Below the pieces are notes generated by a model, which ran no database searches, was not told the DNA's origin, and saw nothing but the letters and a program-made list of their open reading frames with translations. A stretch of DNA of 64,000 nt from Streptomyces sp. HUAS MG91 (GTDB lineage Bacteria > Actinomycetota > Actinomycetes > Streptomycetales > Streptomycetaceae), in NCBI RefSeq assembly GCF_040529335.1, contig NZ_CP159534.1:868001-932000 (forward strand), given 5' to 3'. How positions within the stretch are numbered: position 1 is the first letter of the stretch; the number at the start of each line of letters is the position of its first letter. Positions 40,887 through 48,466 of this stretch are shown here, one piece after another. Made by a program: the position numbers and the translations under genes.

Positions 40887-41883
40887 GCGGCCGAGGGTCG
40901 TGGTGAGCGTGCCGCCGGGGCTGCGGGACGCGTTCTTCACCGTCGAGACCTGGCGGCGCCTCGACGCGGCGGCGGACCTCACGGTCCTCGACGCGCACAC
41001 CGACCGGGCGGCGCTGGCCGCGGCCCTGCCGGAAGCCCGCGCGCTGATCACGTCCTGGGGAACGCCGCGGATCGAGGCCGAACTGCTCACCCGTGCGCCC
41101 GATTTGGAGCTGGTGGCGCACACCGGTTCGGCCGTCGCCCCCTACGTCTCCGAGGAGGTGTTCCGGCGCGGGGTGCGGGTCACGCAGGCCGGGGACGAGA
41201 TGGCGCGGCCCGTCGCCGAGGTCGCCCTCACGTTCACGCTCGCCCTGCTGCACCGCACGCACCGCTTCGACCACGCGCTGCGCACCGGTGCCTCCTGGGA
41301 GAGCGCCGGTGAGGCGCCGCCCCGGCACGAGATCCACGGCAGCGCGATCGGGGTGATCGGCGCGTCCCGCACGGGCCGGGCCTACATCACCCTCGCGCAG
41401 GCACTGGGCGCACAGGTCTCGGTCACCGACCCCTACCTGTCGCCCTCCGACGCGGACCGGCTCGGCGTACAACTGCTGCCTCTGGACGAGCTGTTGAGCA
41501 GCAGCAGGATCGTCGCCGTGCACGCCCCGGCGACGGCGGAGACCCGGCACCTGCTCGACGCGGGGCGGCTCGCGCTGCTGCCCGACGGGGCCGGTCTGGT
41601 GAACACGGCCCGCTCCTGGCTCGTCGACGAGTCCGCGCTCGCCGCCGAACTGCGCACCGGCCGGATCGACGCCGCCGTCGACGTCTTCGACGCGGAGCCA
41701 CTGCCGGTCGGGCACCCCTTCCGCGCCCTGCCGAACGTCCTGCTCACCCCGCACACCGCCGCGGGCACCGTGGAGTGCCGGCATCGGCTCGGCGCGAGCG
41801 CCGTGACCGAGATCGTACGGCTGCTCGACGGACTGCCCCCGCTCACCGCGGTGGGGCCGGAGGCGCTGGCACGGCTGCACTGA
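40870..41883 (+). CDS. D-isomer 2-hydroxyacid dehydrogenase family protein
   Basis: A 337-residue NAD-dependent dehydrogenase. The Rossmann motif is GVIGASRTGRAYI near residue 160. Catalytic residues appear in order: Arg in VNTARSWLVDE near 243, Glu in DVFDAEPLP near 275 and His in TPHTAAGT near 295. It would interconvert a 2-hydroxy and a 2-keto acid. ATG 40870 overlaps the end of the aldolase gene by 17 bp, showing close coupling. Confidence 0.87.
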   Translation: MTGSAERPRVVVSVPPGLRDAFFTVETWRRLDAAADLTVLDAHTDRAALAAALPEARALITSWGTPRIEAELLTRAPDLELVAHTGSAVAPYVSEEVFRRGVRVTQAGDEMARPVAEVALTFTLALLHRTHRFDHALRTGASWESAGEAPPRHEIHGSAIGVIGASRTGRAYITLAQALGAQVSVTDPYLSPSDADRLGVQLLPLDELLSSSRIVAVHAPATAETRHLLDAGRLALLPDGAGLVNTARSWLVDESALAAELRTGRIDAAVDVFDAEPLPVGHPFRALPNVLLTPHTAAGTVECRHRLGASAVTEIVRLLDGLPPLTAVGPEALARLH

Positions 41884-41941
41884 ACCGCACACCCACGACA
41901 ACACCCGCTCAAAACGAACCCAGTTGGAGAACTGATCCCTC

Positions 41942-42790
41942 ATGCGTCTCATGCGCGTCGGCCGGCCGGGCCGCGAACGGCCCGTCCTCGCCGCCCCCGA
42001 CGGCCGCCACCACGATCTGTCGTCGGTGACCGACGACATCGACGGCACGTTCCTCGCGGCGCTCGCGGAGCGTCCCGGGCTCGTACCGCCGGCGGCGGAC
42101 CTGCCCGAGGTCGACCTCACCGGTCAGCGCGTGGGCCCGCCCGTGGCCCGGCCCTCGGCGGTGCTGTGCATCGGCCAGAACTACGCGGCGCACGCCGCCG
42201 AGTCGGGCGCCGAGCCGCCCGAGCGGCCGATCCTCTTCTACAAGTCGCCGAACACGGTGGTCGGCCCGTACGACGACGTGCTGATCCCGCGCGGCGGCGA
42301 GAAGACCGACTGGGAGGTCGAGCTGGCGGTCGTCATCGGCCGCCGCGCCGCCTATCTCGACTCGCCCGAGGAGGCGCTCGGGCACGTCGCCGGGTACGCG
42401 GTCAGCAACGACGTCTCCGAGCGGGCCTTCCAGCTGGAGGTGTCGGGCGGCCAGTGGTCCAAGGGCAAGAGCTGCGCCACGTTCAACCCGCTCGGTCCGG
42501 TCCTGGTGACGGCGGACGAGGCGGGCGACCCGCAGGGGCTGCGGCTGCGGTCGTGGGTCAACGGGGAGCCGCGGCAGGACTCGGTGACCGCCGACATGAT
42601 CTTCTCGGTCGGCGAGATCGTGCACCACCTGTCGCAGTACCTGGTCCTGGAGCCCGGCGACGTCATCAACACCGGCACACCGCAGGGCGTGGCCCTGTCG
42701 GGTCGCTTCCCCTACCTGGGCGACGGCGATGTGATGGAGATGGAGATCACCGGCCTCGGCCGGCAGCGCTCGGTCTGCCGGCCGGCCTGA
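41942..42790 (+). CDS. Fumarylacetoacetate hydrolase family protein
   Basis: A 282-residue FAH-family enzyme. The N-terminal cap is followed by CIGQNYAAHAAE near residue 76, the metal ligands in DWEVELAVVIGR near 123-135 and NDVSERAFQLE near 155, and the C-terminal motif NTGTPQGVAL near 243. Bacterial members cleave or hydrate acylpyruvates and 2-keto-3-deoxy acids, such as 2,4-diketo-3-deoxy-L-rhamnonate hydrolase. As last gene of the right arm it could split a diketo-deoxy acid made by the dehydrogenase and dehydratase. It ends 25 bp from a convergent acyl-CoA dehydrogenase gene. Confidence 0.88.
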   Translation: MRLMRVGRPGRERPVLAAPDGRHHDLSSVTDDIDGTFLAALAERPGLVPPAADLPEVDLTGQRVGPPVARPSAVLCIGQNYAAHAAESGAEPPERPILFYKSPNTVVGPYDDVLIPRGGEKTDWEVELAVVIGRRAAYLDSPEEALGHVAGYAVSNDVSERAFQLEVSGGQWSKGKSCATFNPLGPVLVTADEAGDPQGLRLRSWVNGEPRQDSVTADMIFSVGEIVHHLSQYLVLEPGDVINTGTPQGVALSGRFPYLGDGDVMEMEITGLGRQRSVCRPA

Positions 42791-42814
42791 GCGGAGACGC
42801 ACTCCGCGTACGGT

Positions 42815-43978
42815 CTACAGGCCCAGGTCCCGGGCGACGATCTCCTTCATGATCTCCGTGGTGCCGCCGTAGATGGTGGTGATGCGCGAGTCGAGGTAGT
42901 CGTGGGCGATGGGGTATTCGAGCATGTAGCCGTAGGCGCCGTGCAGTTGGAGGCAGCGTCCGACGATGTCGACGTAGGCTTCCGTGGCCCAGAACTTCGC
43001 GGCGGCGGCGTCGACGGCGCTCAGGGCGCCGCGGGAGTGCCGGGCGAGCAGGTCGTCGATGTAGGTGCGGCCCACGCGGGCGGTGGTGACCATGTCGGCG
43101 AGCTGGAAGCGGGTGTTCTGGAAGGAGCCGACGCTCCGGCCGAACGCCTTGCGCTCCCGCACGTACGCGACGGTCCGCTCCAGGACGCCCTCGACGGACG
43201 CCATGGCGTTGGCGGCGATCGAGATCCGTTCCTGGGGCAGGTTGCGCATCAGGGCCCGGAAGCCGGAGCCCTCGGCGCCGAGGAGGTTCGTGGCCGGGAC
43301 GCGGACGTCCTGGAAGAACAGTTCGCTGGTGTCCTGGGCGTGCAGGCCGACCTTGCGCAGGTTGCGGCCGCGGGTGAAGCCGGGGCTGTCCGCCTCGACG
43401 ACGAGCAGGCTGAGGCCGCCGTGGCGGTCCGGTCCGGTGCGCACGGCGGTCACCACGAGGTCGGCGTTCTGGCCGTTGGAGATGAAGACCTTGCTGCCGT
43501 TGACGAGGTAGTCGTCGCCGTCGCGGACGGCGGTGGTGGCGATGCCGGCCAGGTCGCTGCCGGTGCCGGGCTCGGTCATCGCGACGGCGACGACGAGCCG
43601 GCCGGCCGCGATGCCGGGCAGCCAGCGGGCCTTCTGCGCGTCGTCGGTGAGGCCGGTGAAGTAGGGCACGACGATGTCGTTGGAGAGCCCCACCCCGGCG
43701 AGGCCGTCGGAGGCCGGATGGCGGGAGAACTCCTCGCCGATGACCGCGTTGAAGCGGAAGTCGGTGATCCCGCCGCCGCCGTACTCCTCGGGGATGTTGA
43801 AGCCGAGGAGGCCGGCCCGGGCGGCCTCCTCGAAGAGGTCCCGGTCGACCCTGCCCGCCTCCCGCCAGCGCTCGGCGTGCGGGGCGGCGTGCTTGTCGGC
43901 GAACGCGCGGACCGTCTCCCGCAGCAGTTCGTGGTCGTCCTCGTAGAGCGTGCGCTCTCCGATCACAGGGCTGGCCAT
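42815..43978 (-). CDS. Acyl-CoA dehydrogenase
   Basis: A 387-residue FAD flavoenzyme. Family motifs: VAMTEPGTGSDLAG near residue 130 (FAD/substrate), KVFISNGQNAD near 165, ERKAFGRSVGSFQ near 275 and IYGGTTEIMKEIVARDLGL at the C-terminus. The C-terminal position that in short/medium-chain enzymes carries catalytic Glu reads YGGTTE, the pattern of long-chain/very-long-chain-like bacterial members. I chose ATG 43978, with GGAG 5 nt upstream; ATG 44044 overlaps the aldehyde dehydrogenase stop but lacks a ribosome site and adds low-complexity residues. It follows the aldehyde dehydrogenase in one operon. Confidence 0.88.
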   Translation of the reverse strand: MASPVIGERTLYEDDHELLRETVRAFADKHAAPHAERWREAGRVDRDLFEEAARAGLLGFNIPEEYGGGGITDFRFNAVIGEEFSRHPASDGLAGVGLSNDIVVPYFTGLTDDAQKARWLPGIAAGRLVVAVAMTEPGTGSDLAGIATTAVRDGDDYLVNGSKVFISNGQNADLVVTAVRTGPDRHGGLSLLVVEADSPGFTRGRNLRKVGLHAQDTSELFFQDVRVPATNLLGAEGSGFRALMRNLPQERISIAANAMASVEGVLERTVAYVRERKAFGRSVGSFQNTRFQLADMVTTARVGRTYIDDLLARHSRGALSAVDAAAAKFWATEAYVDIVGRCLQLHGAYGYMLEYPIAHDYLDSRITTIYGGTTEIMKEIVARDLGL

Positions 43979-44040
43979 CGTGTCTCCGTTCCGGACCGGG
44001 CTCGTACGGGTGGCGGGACGAGGTTCGGGCGTGCCGCCGC

Positions 44041-45681
44041 TCATCGCACACCGAGCCTGCGCAGCAGGGACAGTTGTCCGTTGGTGCGGCGGACGAAGGC
44101 CCGCACGGCGTCCTCCCCGGGCCTCGGCGGTCCGAGCGGCAGGAGCCGCTGAGTGGCGACGGTCTGGGTCTCGGTGTACTTGCGGATCCCCTCGGCGCCG
44201 TGGCGGCGGCCGAGGCCGCTGTCACCCATGCCGCCCATCCCGGCCTCGACGCTGCCGGCCGCGGCGGCGGCGCCGTCGTTGATGTTGACCGAACCGGCGC
44301 GGATCTCCGCCGCCATCCGTGCGGCCTCGCGGGTGTCCTTGGACCAGATCGACGCCGAGAGCCCGTAGCTCCCCTGGTTGGCGAGGCCCACGGCCTCGCT
44401 GTCCGAGCCGACGGCGTAGAGGGAGACCACCGGGCCGAAGGTCTCCTGCCCGCACACGGACATCTCGTGGGTGACCCCTTCGAGGACGGTCGGCTCGTAG
44501 AAGAGCGGGCCGATGTCGGGGCGGGCCCGGCCGCCCGTCAGCACGGTCGCCCCCTTCGCCACCGCCTCCTCGACCTGGGCCGTGACCGCCGCGAGCCGGG
44601 CCGCGGACGTCAGTGACCCGACGTCGGCCGCGTAGTCCCGCCCCGCCCCGAGCCGCAACTTCCCTGTCGCCTCGACGAGTTCGGCGCGGAAGGCGTCGTA
44701 GATCCTCTCGTGCGCGTAGACGCGTTCGACGTGGATGCACATCTGTCCGGTGTTGGCGAAGGCCGCCGCCACCGTGCCGGCCGCGGCGGCGGTGAGGTCG
44801 GCGTCGGCCCGGACGATCAGCGGGTTCTTTCCGCCGAGTTCGAGCGACGCCCCGACCAGCCGTCGCGCGGCCCGCTCCGCGACCGTGCGGCCGGTGGCGG
44901 TCGAGCCGGTGAAGCAGACGAAGTCCACGGCGTCGGTCAGCGCGGTGCCCACGGCGGCCCCGGGCCCGGCGACGATCCGCCACAGCCCGGCGGGCAGCCC
45001 GGCACGGGCCATCAGGTCGCGGGTCCACAGCAGGGTCAGCGCGGTCTGCTCGTCGGCCTTGGAGACCACGGCGTTCCCGGCCAGGAGGGCGGGCAGCACA
45101 TCGCCGACGCCCAGGTAGAGGGGGTAGTTCCAGGGGGAGACGATGCCGACGACGCCCTTCGGTACGCGCATCTCCCTGACCTTCGTCAGGCCGGGCACCA
45201 TGCCGCGCACCCGGCGCGGGGCCAGGTAGTGCCGGGCGCGCCGCGCGTAGTGCCGGGCGATCGCCGCGACCTGTGCCACCTCCTGCCAGGCGTGGTAGCG
45301 CGCCTTGCCGGTCTCCCACTGGATCAGGTCCAGCACCTGGTCCTGGTGGCGCAGCAGCAGGTCGTGGAAGGCGAGGACGACATCGCGGCGGCGTGCCGGT
45401 GCCGACCGTGCCCACTGCGGCCGGGCGGCCCGGGCCGTGGCCACGGCCTCCTCGACGTCGTGCGGGGTGCAGGCGGGGACGGCCGCGATCGGCGTGAGGT
45501 CGAACGGCGCGAGAGCGGTCACCGGCTCCGCGCCGCCGGGCGCCGCCGCGTCCCGGCTCACCCACCCGCACCACCGCGCGATCAGCTCGTCCGTCACCCA
45601 CGGCGGCCGGGCGGTCATCGGGGCCGGGCCGTCGGGCGGCAGGCCGTCGGGTGCCGGGATCTCGTGCTGCTCCGTGGTCAT
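44041..45681 (-). CDS. Aldehyde dehydrogenase family protein (succinic-semialdehyde-dehydrogenase-like)
   Basis: A 546-residue NAD(P)-dependent aldehyde dehydrogenase. Motifs: VGIVSPWNYPLYLG near residue 178, FTGSTATGRTVAE near 256, the catalytic Glu in LELGGKNPLIV near 283 and the catalytic Cys in NTGQMCIHVERV near 317. N- and C-terminal extensions resemble actinobacterial GabD2-like enzymes. ATG 45681 has GAGGAG 5 nt upstream. It is divergent from lcp, whose product makes aldehyde-ended isoprenoid fragments, so oxidation of those ends to acids is a plausible role. Confidence 0.88.
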   Translation of the reverse strand: MTTEQHEIPAPDGLPPDGPAPMTARPPWVTDELIARWCGWVSRDAAAPGGAEPVTALAPFDLTPIAAVPACTPHDVEEAVATARAARPQWARSAPARRRDVVLAFHDLLLRHQDQVLDLIQWETGKARYHAWQEVAQVAAIARHYARRARHYLAPRRVRGMVPGLTKVREMRVPKGVVGIVSPWNYPLYLGVGDVLPALLAGNAVVSKADEQTALTLLWTRDLMARAGLPAGLWRIVAGPGAAVGTALTDAVDFVCFTGSTATGRTVAERAARRLVGASLELGGKNPLIVRADADLTAAAAGTVAAAFANTGQMCIHVERVYAHERIYDAFRAELVEATGKLRLGAGRDYAADVGSLTSAARLAAVTAQVEEAVAKGATVLTGGRARPDIGPLFYEPTVLEGVTHEMSVCGQETFGPVVSLYAVGSDSEAVGLANQGSYGLSASIWSKDTREAARMAAEIRAGSVNINDGAAAAAGSVEAGMGGMGDSGLGRRHGAEGIRKYTETQTVATQRLLPLGPPRPGEDAVRAFVRRTNGQLSLLRRLGVR

Positions 45682-45744
45682 GCGCGCTCCTCGGTCGTGA
45701 TCCGAGCCGGCGACGGCCCCTGCCCCTCGCTCGCGCCGCAGCCC

Positions 45745-45786
45745 TTGTCGACCTCGGCACGCCTCGCTATGTTAATCAGAAATCAC
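45745..45786 (+). promoter_or_regulatory. Candidate lcp promoter with overlapping repressor site
   Basis: TTGTCG at 45745-45750 and TATGTT at 45768-45773 are spaced by 17 bp, a good sigma-70/HrdB-type promoter. Directly over and after the -10 lies GTTAATCAGAAATCAC (45771-45786), whose reverse complement matches GTGATTNNNNATTAAC found at 48360-48375 in front of the TetR/acyl-CoA ligase pair. A repressor bound there would block transcription of lcp. Confidence 0.55.
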
Positions 45787-45883
45787 ATCCTGGAACAAGC
45801 TCCCGAGCTTGGCCGACAGCGCCAACTCCGAGCATTTCAAGGCGAGATGAGCCGCACGCCCTACCAGGAAAGCGAGCAAGTGA

Positions 45884-47089
45884 ATGGACAATCTCAGCCG
45901 CAGAAGAGTCCTGTCGCTCGGGGCCGCGCTGGGCCTCGTGAGCGCGACGGGCACCACCGGCGCCTGGGCGTGGTCCCCGGCGGGTTCGGTCGCCGGCAGC
46001 GGGACGGGCACCGATCCCGAGTACGTGTGGGACGACGAGGTGGACCGGCTGCTGGCCTCGCTCATCGACAGCGGCTGGGTGCCCGCGGTCAACAGCGCGA
46101 TGGCGTCGTGGGTGAACAACGGCGACCCGCTGCCCGGCGGCCTGCCCGCCGATCTCACCGCCTACCTCCAGCGGGTCAACCGGCTGCCCTCCTGGGCGGA
46201 TCCCGCGAAACTGGCCCGCGCCGCCGACTTCAACCGGCGCAAGGACACGTACCTCTTCCTGCTGTACGGCCTGGGCAGCGGCATCATGAGCACGGTGATC
46301 CCGCGCGAGGCCAGGAGCGTCTACTGGTCGGCGGGCGGCGCGAACATGAAGGACCGCGCGGCCAAGACGTTCACGTTCGGCTACGACCTGGCGCAGCTCA
46401 AGGGGTTCGAGCCGACGGGCCAGTTCATCGTGACGGCGAACAAGACCCGCCTGGTGCACGCCGGGGTGCGCCATCTGCTGCCGCGGTCGCCGCACTGGAG
46501 CGCGGGCGCGGACCAGAGGATCCCGATCAGCAACGCGGACATCCTGGTCACCTTCCACAGCCTCGGCACGTACGTGCGCCGGAAGCTGCTCCAGTGGAAG
46601 GTCCCGTTCTCCACGGCGGACCAGGAGGCCTTCCTGCACAGCTGGCAGGTCGCGCTGCATCTGCTCGGCGTGCAGGACCAGTACATCCCGAAGACGTGGG
46701 CCGACGCGGAGGCGCAGTCGGGGCAGGTGCTGACCCCGATCCTCTCCCCGACGACCGAGGGCGTCGAACTGGCCGAGGACCTGCTCGGGCTGACCGCCCA
46801 GGTCGACCTGGGCGTCACGCGCGGATTCCTCAACGAGTTCGTGCGCTACGTCCTCAGCGACGAGATCGGCGACTGGCTGGGCCTGAAGCGCGACTACGCC
46901 TCGGCCGCGCTGATCCGCACCGTGTGGCCGGCCTTCATCCTGTTCCGCGAGGGGCTGTCGCCCGTGGCGCCCGCCGCCTTCTACGTGTTCGACCAGTTCG
47001 TGCGCGCGCTGGCCATGGCGTTCCTGAACAACGGCGCCTCGGGCACGACCACCCCCATCGTGATCCCGACGGGCAACCGGCCGTCCTGA
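45884..47089 (+). CDS. lcp: Latex-clearing protein (Lcp), Tat-exported heme rubber oxygenase
   Basis: A 401-residue DUF2236/MpaB-type heme b dioxygenase that cleaves poly(cis-1,4-isoprene) into fragments with aldehyde and ketone ends. The twin-arginine signal is SRRRVLSLGAALGL. Residues known in Streptomyces sp. K30 Lcp (Glu148, Arg164, Lys167, Thr168 and heme ligand His198) have counterparts here at a constant offset of six: Glu142, Arg158, Lys161, Thr162 and His192 (REARSVYW, DRAAKTFTF, NKTRLVHAGVRHLLP). Length is also nearly the same (about 407 in K30). The comparison uses residue numbers from memory. Neighbours for aldehyde oxidation and acyl-CoA metabolism fit the pathway. Confidence 0.85.
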   Translation: MDNLSRRRVLSLGAALGLVSATGTTGAWAWSPAGSVAGSGTGTDPEYVWDDEVDRLLASLIDSGWVPAVNSAMASWVNNGDPLPGGLPADLTAYLQRVNRLPSWADPAKLARAADFNRRKDTYLFLLYGLGSGIMSTVIPREARSVYWSAGGANMKDRAAKTFTFGYDLAQLKGFEPTGQFIVTANKTRLVHAGVRHLLPRSPHWSAGADQRIPISNADILVTFHSLGTYVRRKLLQWKVPFSTADQEAFLHSWQVALHLLGVQDQYIPKTWADAEAQSGQVLTPILSPTTEGVELAEDLLGLTAQVDLGVTRGFLNEFVRYVLSDEIGDWLGLKRDYASAALIRTVWPAFILFREGLSPVAPAAFYVFDQFVRALAMAFLNNGASGTTTPIVIPTGNRPS

Positions 47090-47095
47090 GACCCG

Positions 47096-47116
47096 CCGGG
47101 CCGGGTGCGGGCCCGG
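47096..47116. terminator. Hairpin between convergent lcp and TetR genes
   Basis: CCGGGCC and GGCCCGG form a 7-bp stem with a 7-nt loop in the 34-bp convergent gap; it can serve both directions. Confidence 0.45.
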
Positions 47117-47123
47117 TCCGGCC

Positions 47124-48287
47124 TCAGAGGCCCAGCGCGCCGACGACGAGTGCGGTCACGGCGGCGCGCCGGCCGGGGCCGTCCCGCCAGCGCAGGCTGC
47201 GGCCCGCCTCGACCACCACGCCGAACCCGGCGTGCACGAGGACCCGGGCCTGGCGCGGGTCCAGTTCCGGGCGGGCCAGGCGCAACTGCTGCTCCCACAC
47301 GGCGATGTGCTCGCGCTGCGCCTGCACCAGGGGGCGCTGGAGGTCGGCCGGGAGACCGGCGAACTCCGCCTCGGCGACGCTGGTGAGCGCGGTGTGCTCG
47401 AAGCTGTAGGCGACGTACGTCGCCGCGAGCAGGCCGACGGCCTCGCGCGGATCGGTCACCCCGTGCAGGCTGCGGTCCACGGCCTGCGCCAGCAGCCCCG
47501 CGGCTTGCAGGCACGCGGCGGCGAGGATGTCGACCTTGCCCGGGTAGTGGCGGTAGAGCGCCGAAGGGGCGAGGCCGACCGCACGGGCGATCTGGCCGTT
47601 CGTGACGGCGGTGAACCCGTCGCGGGCGAACAGCGGGACGGCCGCCGCGAGGATCTCTCCGCGCCGTGAGCGCGGTACCGGCAGGGCGGGCAGCTCGACG
47701 GGGCGCCCGCTCCCGGGATCCGCCGCGGGGTCGGTCGCGACCACGCGCAGGGCGCAGTCCAGCAGCAGTTCCTCGACCCGGCGCTGCGCGATGGAGGTGT
47801 GGTGCATGGTGAGGGACCCGATGGCGCCGAGCGCCGCCACCACCCGCAACTGCTCGTCGGGCAGCGGATGTTCGTGCCGGACCGTCTCGGAGACCCGCGC
47901 GACGACGTGTGCGAACGTGGACCGCAGGAGGCGGCGGTCCTCGCGGTTGAGGTACCGGGCCTCCCAGCGGTACACCCCGCCCGAGGCGCGGTGCGCGACG
48001 GTGACCCGGACCAGGGCGGTGAACACGTCCGCCGGTTCCGCCTCCGGCGGCAGTGCGTCGAGCGCGACGACGAGCCGGTCCGCCATGGTGTGCGCGCACT
48101 CGGCGAACAGCGCGTACTTGTTGGGGAAGTGCCGGTACAGGGCGGCGGCGGTGATGCCGACGCGGGCGGCGATCTCCTCCATGGACGCCGCGTGGAAACC
48201 GCGCTCGCTGAAGAGCCGGCCGGCCGCGTCGACGATGAGCTGCCTGCGGTTGCGGGGCCGGGTGGCCGAGGGCGACCCGACGGTCAT
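47124..48287 (-). CDS. Double-length TetR regulator with two TetR units
   Basis: A 387-residue protein with two complete TetR N-terminal HTH domains: RQLIVDAAGRLFSERGFHAASMEEIA...ITAAALYRHFPNKYALF near residues 14-60 and RGEILAAAVPLFARDGFTAVTNGQIARAVGLAPSALYRHYPGKVDIL near 205-250, each followed by its own helical ligand-binding region. It is about twice the usual length, so one chain could form the DNA-binding pair by itself or bridge sites. I used ATG 48287; an in-frame TTG at 48332 is an alternative. It is divergent from the acyl-CoA ligase and convergent with lcp. TetR proteins are known to control lcp in other actinobacteria. Confidence 0.85.
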   Translation of the reverse strand: MTVGSPSATRPRNRRQLIVDAAGRLFSERGFHAASMEEIAARVGITAAALYRHFPNKYALFAECAHTMADRLVVALDALPPEAEPADVFTALVRVTVAHRASGGVYRWEARYLNREDRRLLRSTFAHVVARVSETVRHEHPLPDEQLRVVAALGAIGSLTMHHTSIAQRRVEELLLDCALRVVATDPAADPGSGRPVELPALPVPRSRRGEILAAAVPLFARDGFTAVTNGQIARAVGLAPSALYRHYPGKVDILAAACLQAAGLLAQAVDRSLHGVTDPREAVGLLAATYVAYSFEHTALTSVAEAEFAGLPADLQRPLVQAQREHIAVWEQQLRLARPELDPRQARVLVHAGFGVVVEAGRSLRWRDGPGRRAAVTALVVGALGL

Positions 48288-48359
48288 GACCGGCCGGAGG
48301 ACAGCGGATACGAGGTCATGGGGCTCAGTCAATCACACCCCGGGATACCTCGGCCTGAT

Positions 48360-48375
48360 GTGATTCCCCATTAAC
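48360..48375. promoter_or_regulatory. Candidate TetR operator in the TetR/acyl-CoA ligase divergent promoter
   Basis: GTGATTCCCCATTAAC shares the form GTGATTNNNNATTAAC with the site over the lcp -10 region. The motif is AT-rich against a very GC-rich background and is an imperfect inverted repeat (4 of 6 arm positions pair). An extra AATCAC half site lies at 48331-48336. Confidence 0.5.
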
Positions 48376-48466
48376 AAAATGCTTCACGAGCCTTCTCCGC
48401 GGGCTGTGTTGACGGGCACAATGCGGCAGCGGCCACCCGATCGCCACGACCCCGAGGAGTCGCCCC

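Noticed and set aside
43979..44044. N-terminal extension of the acyl-CoA dehydrogenase from ATG 44044
   Set aside because: The extra 22 residues are Pro/Arg/Thr-rich and unlike the family, and a better ribosome site precedes ATG 43978.
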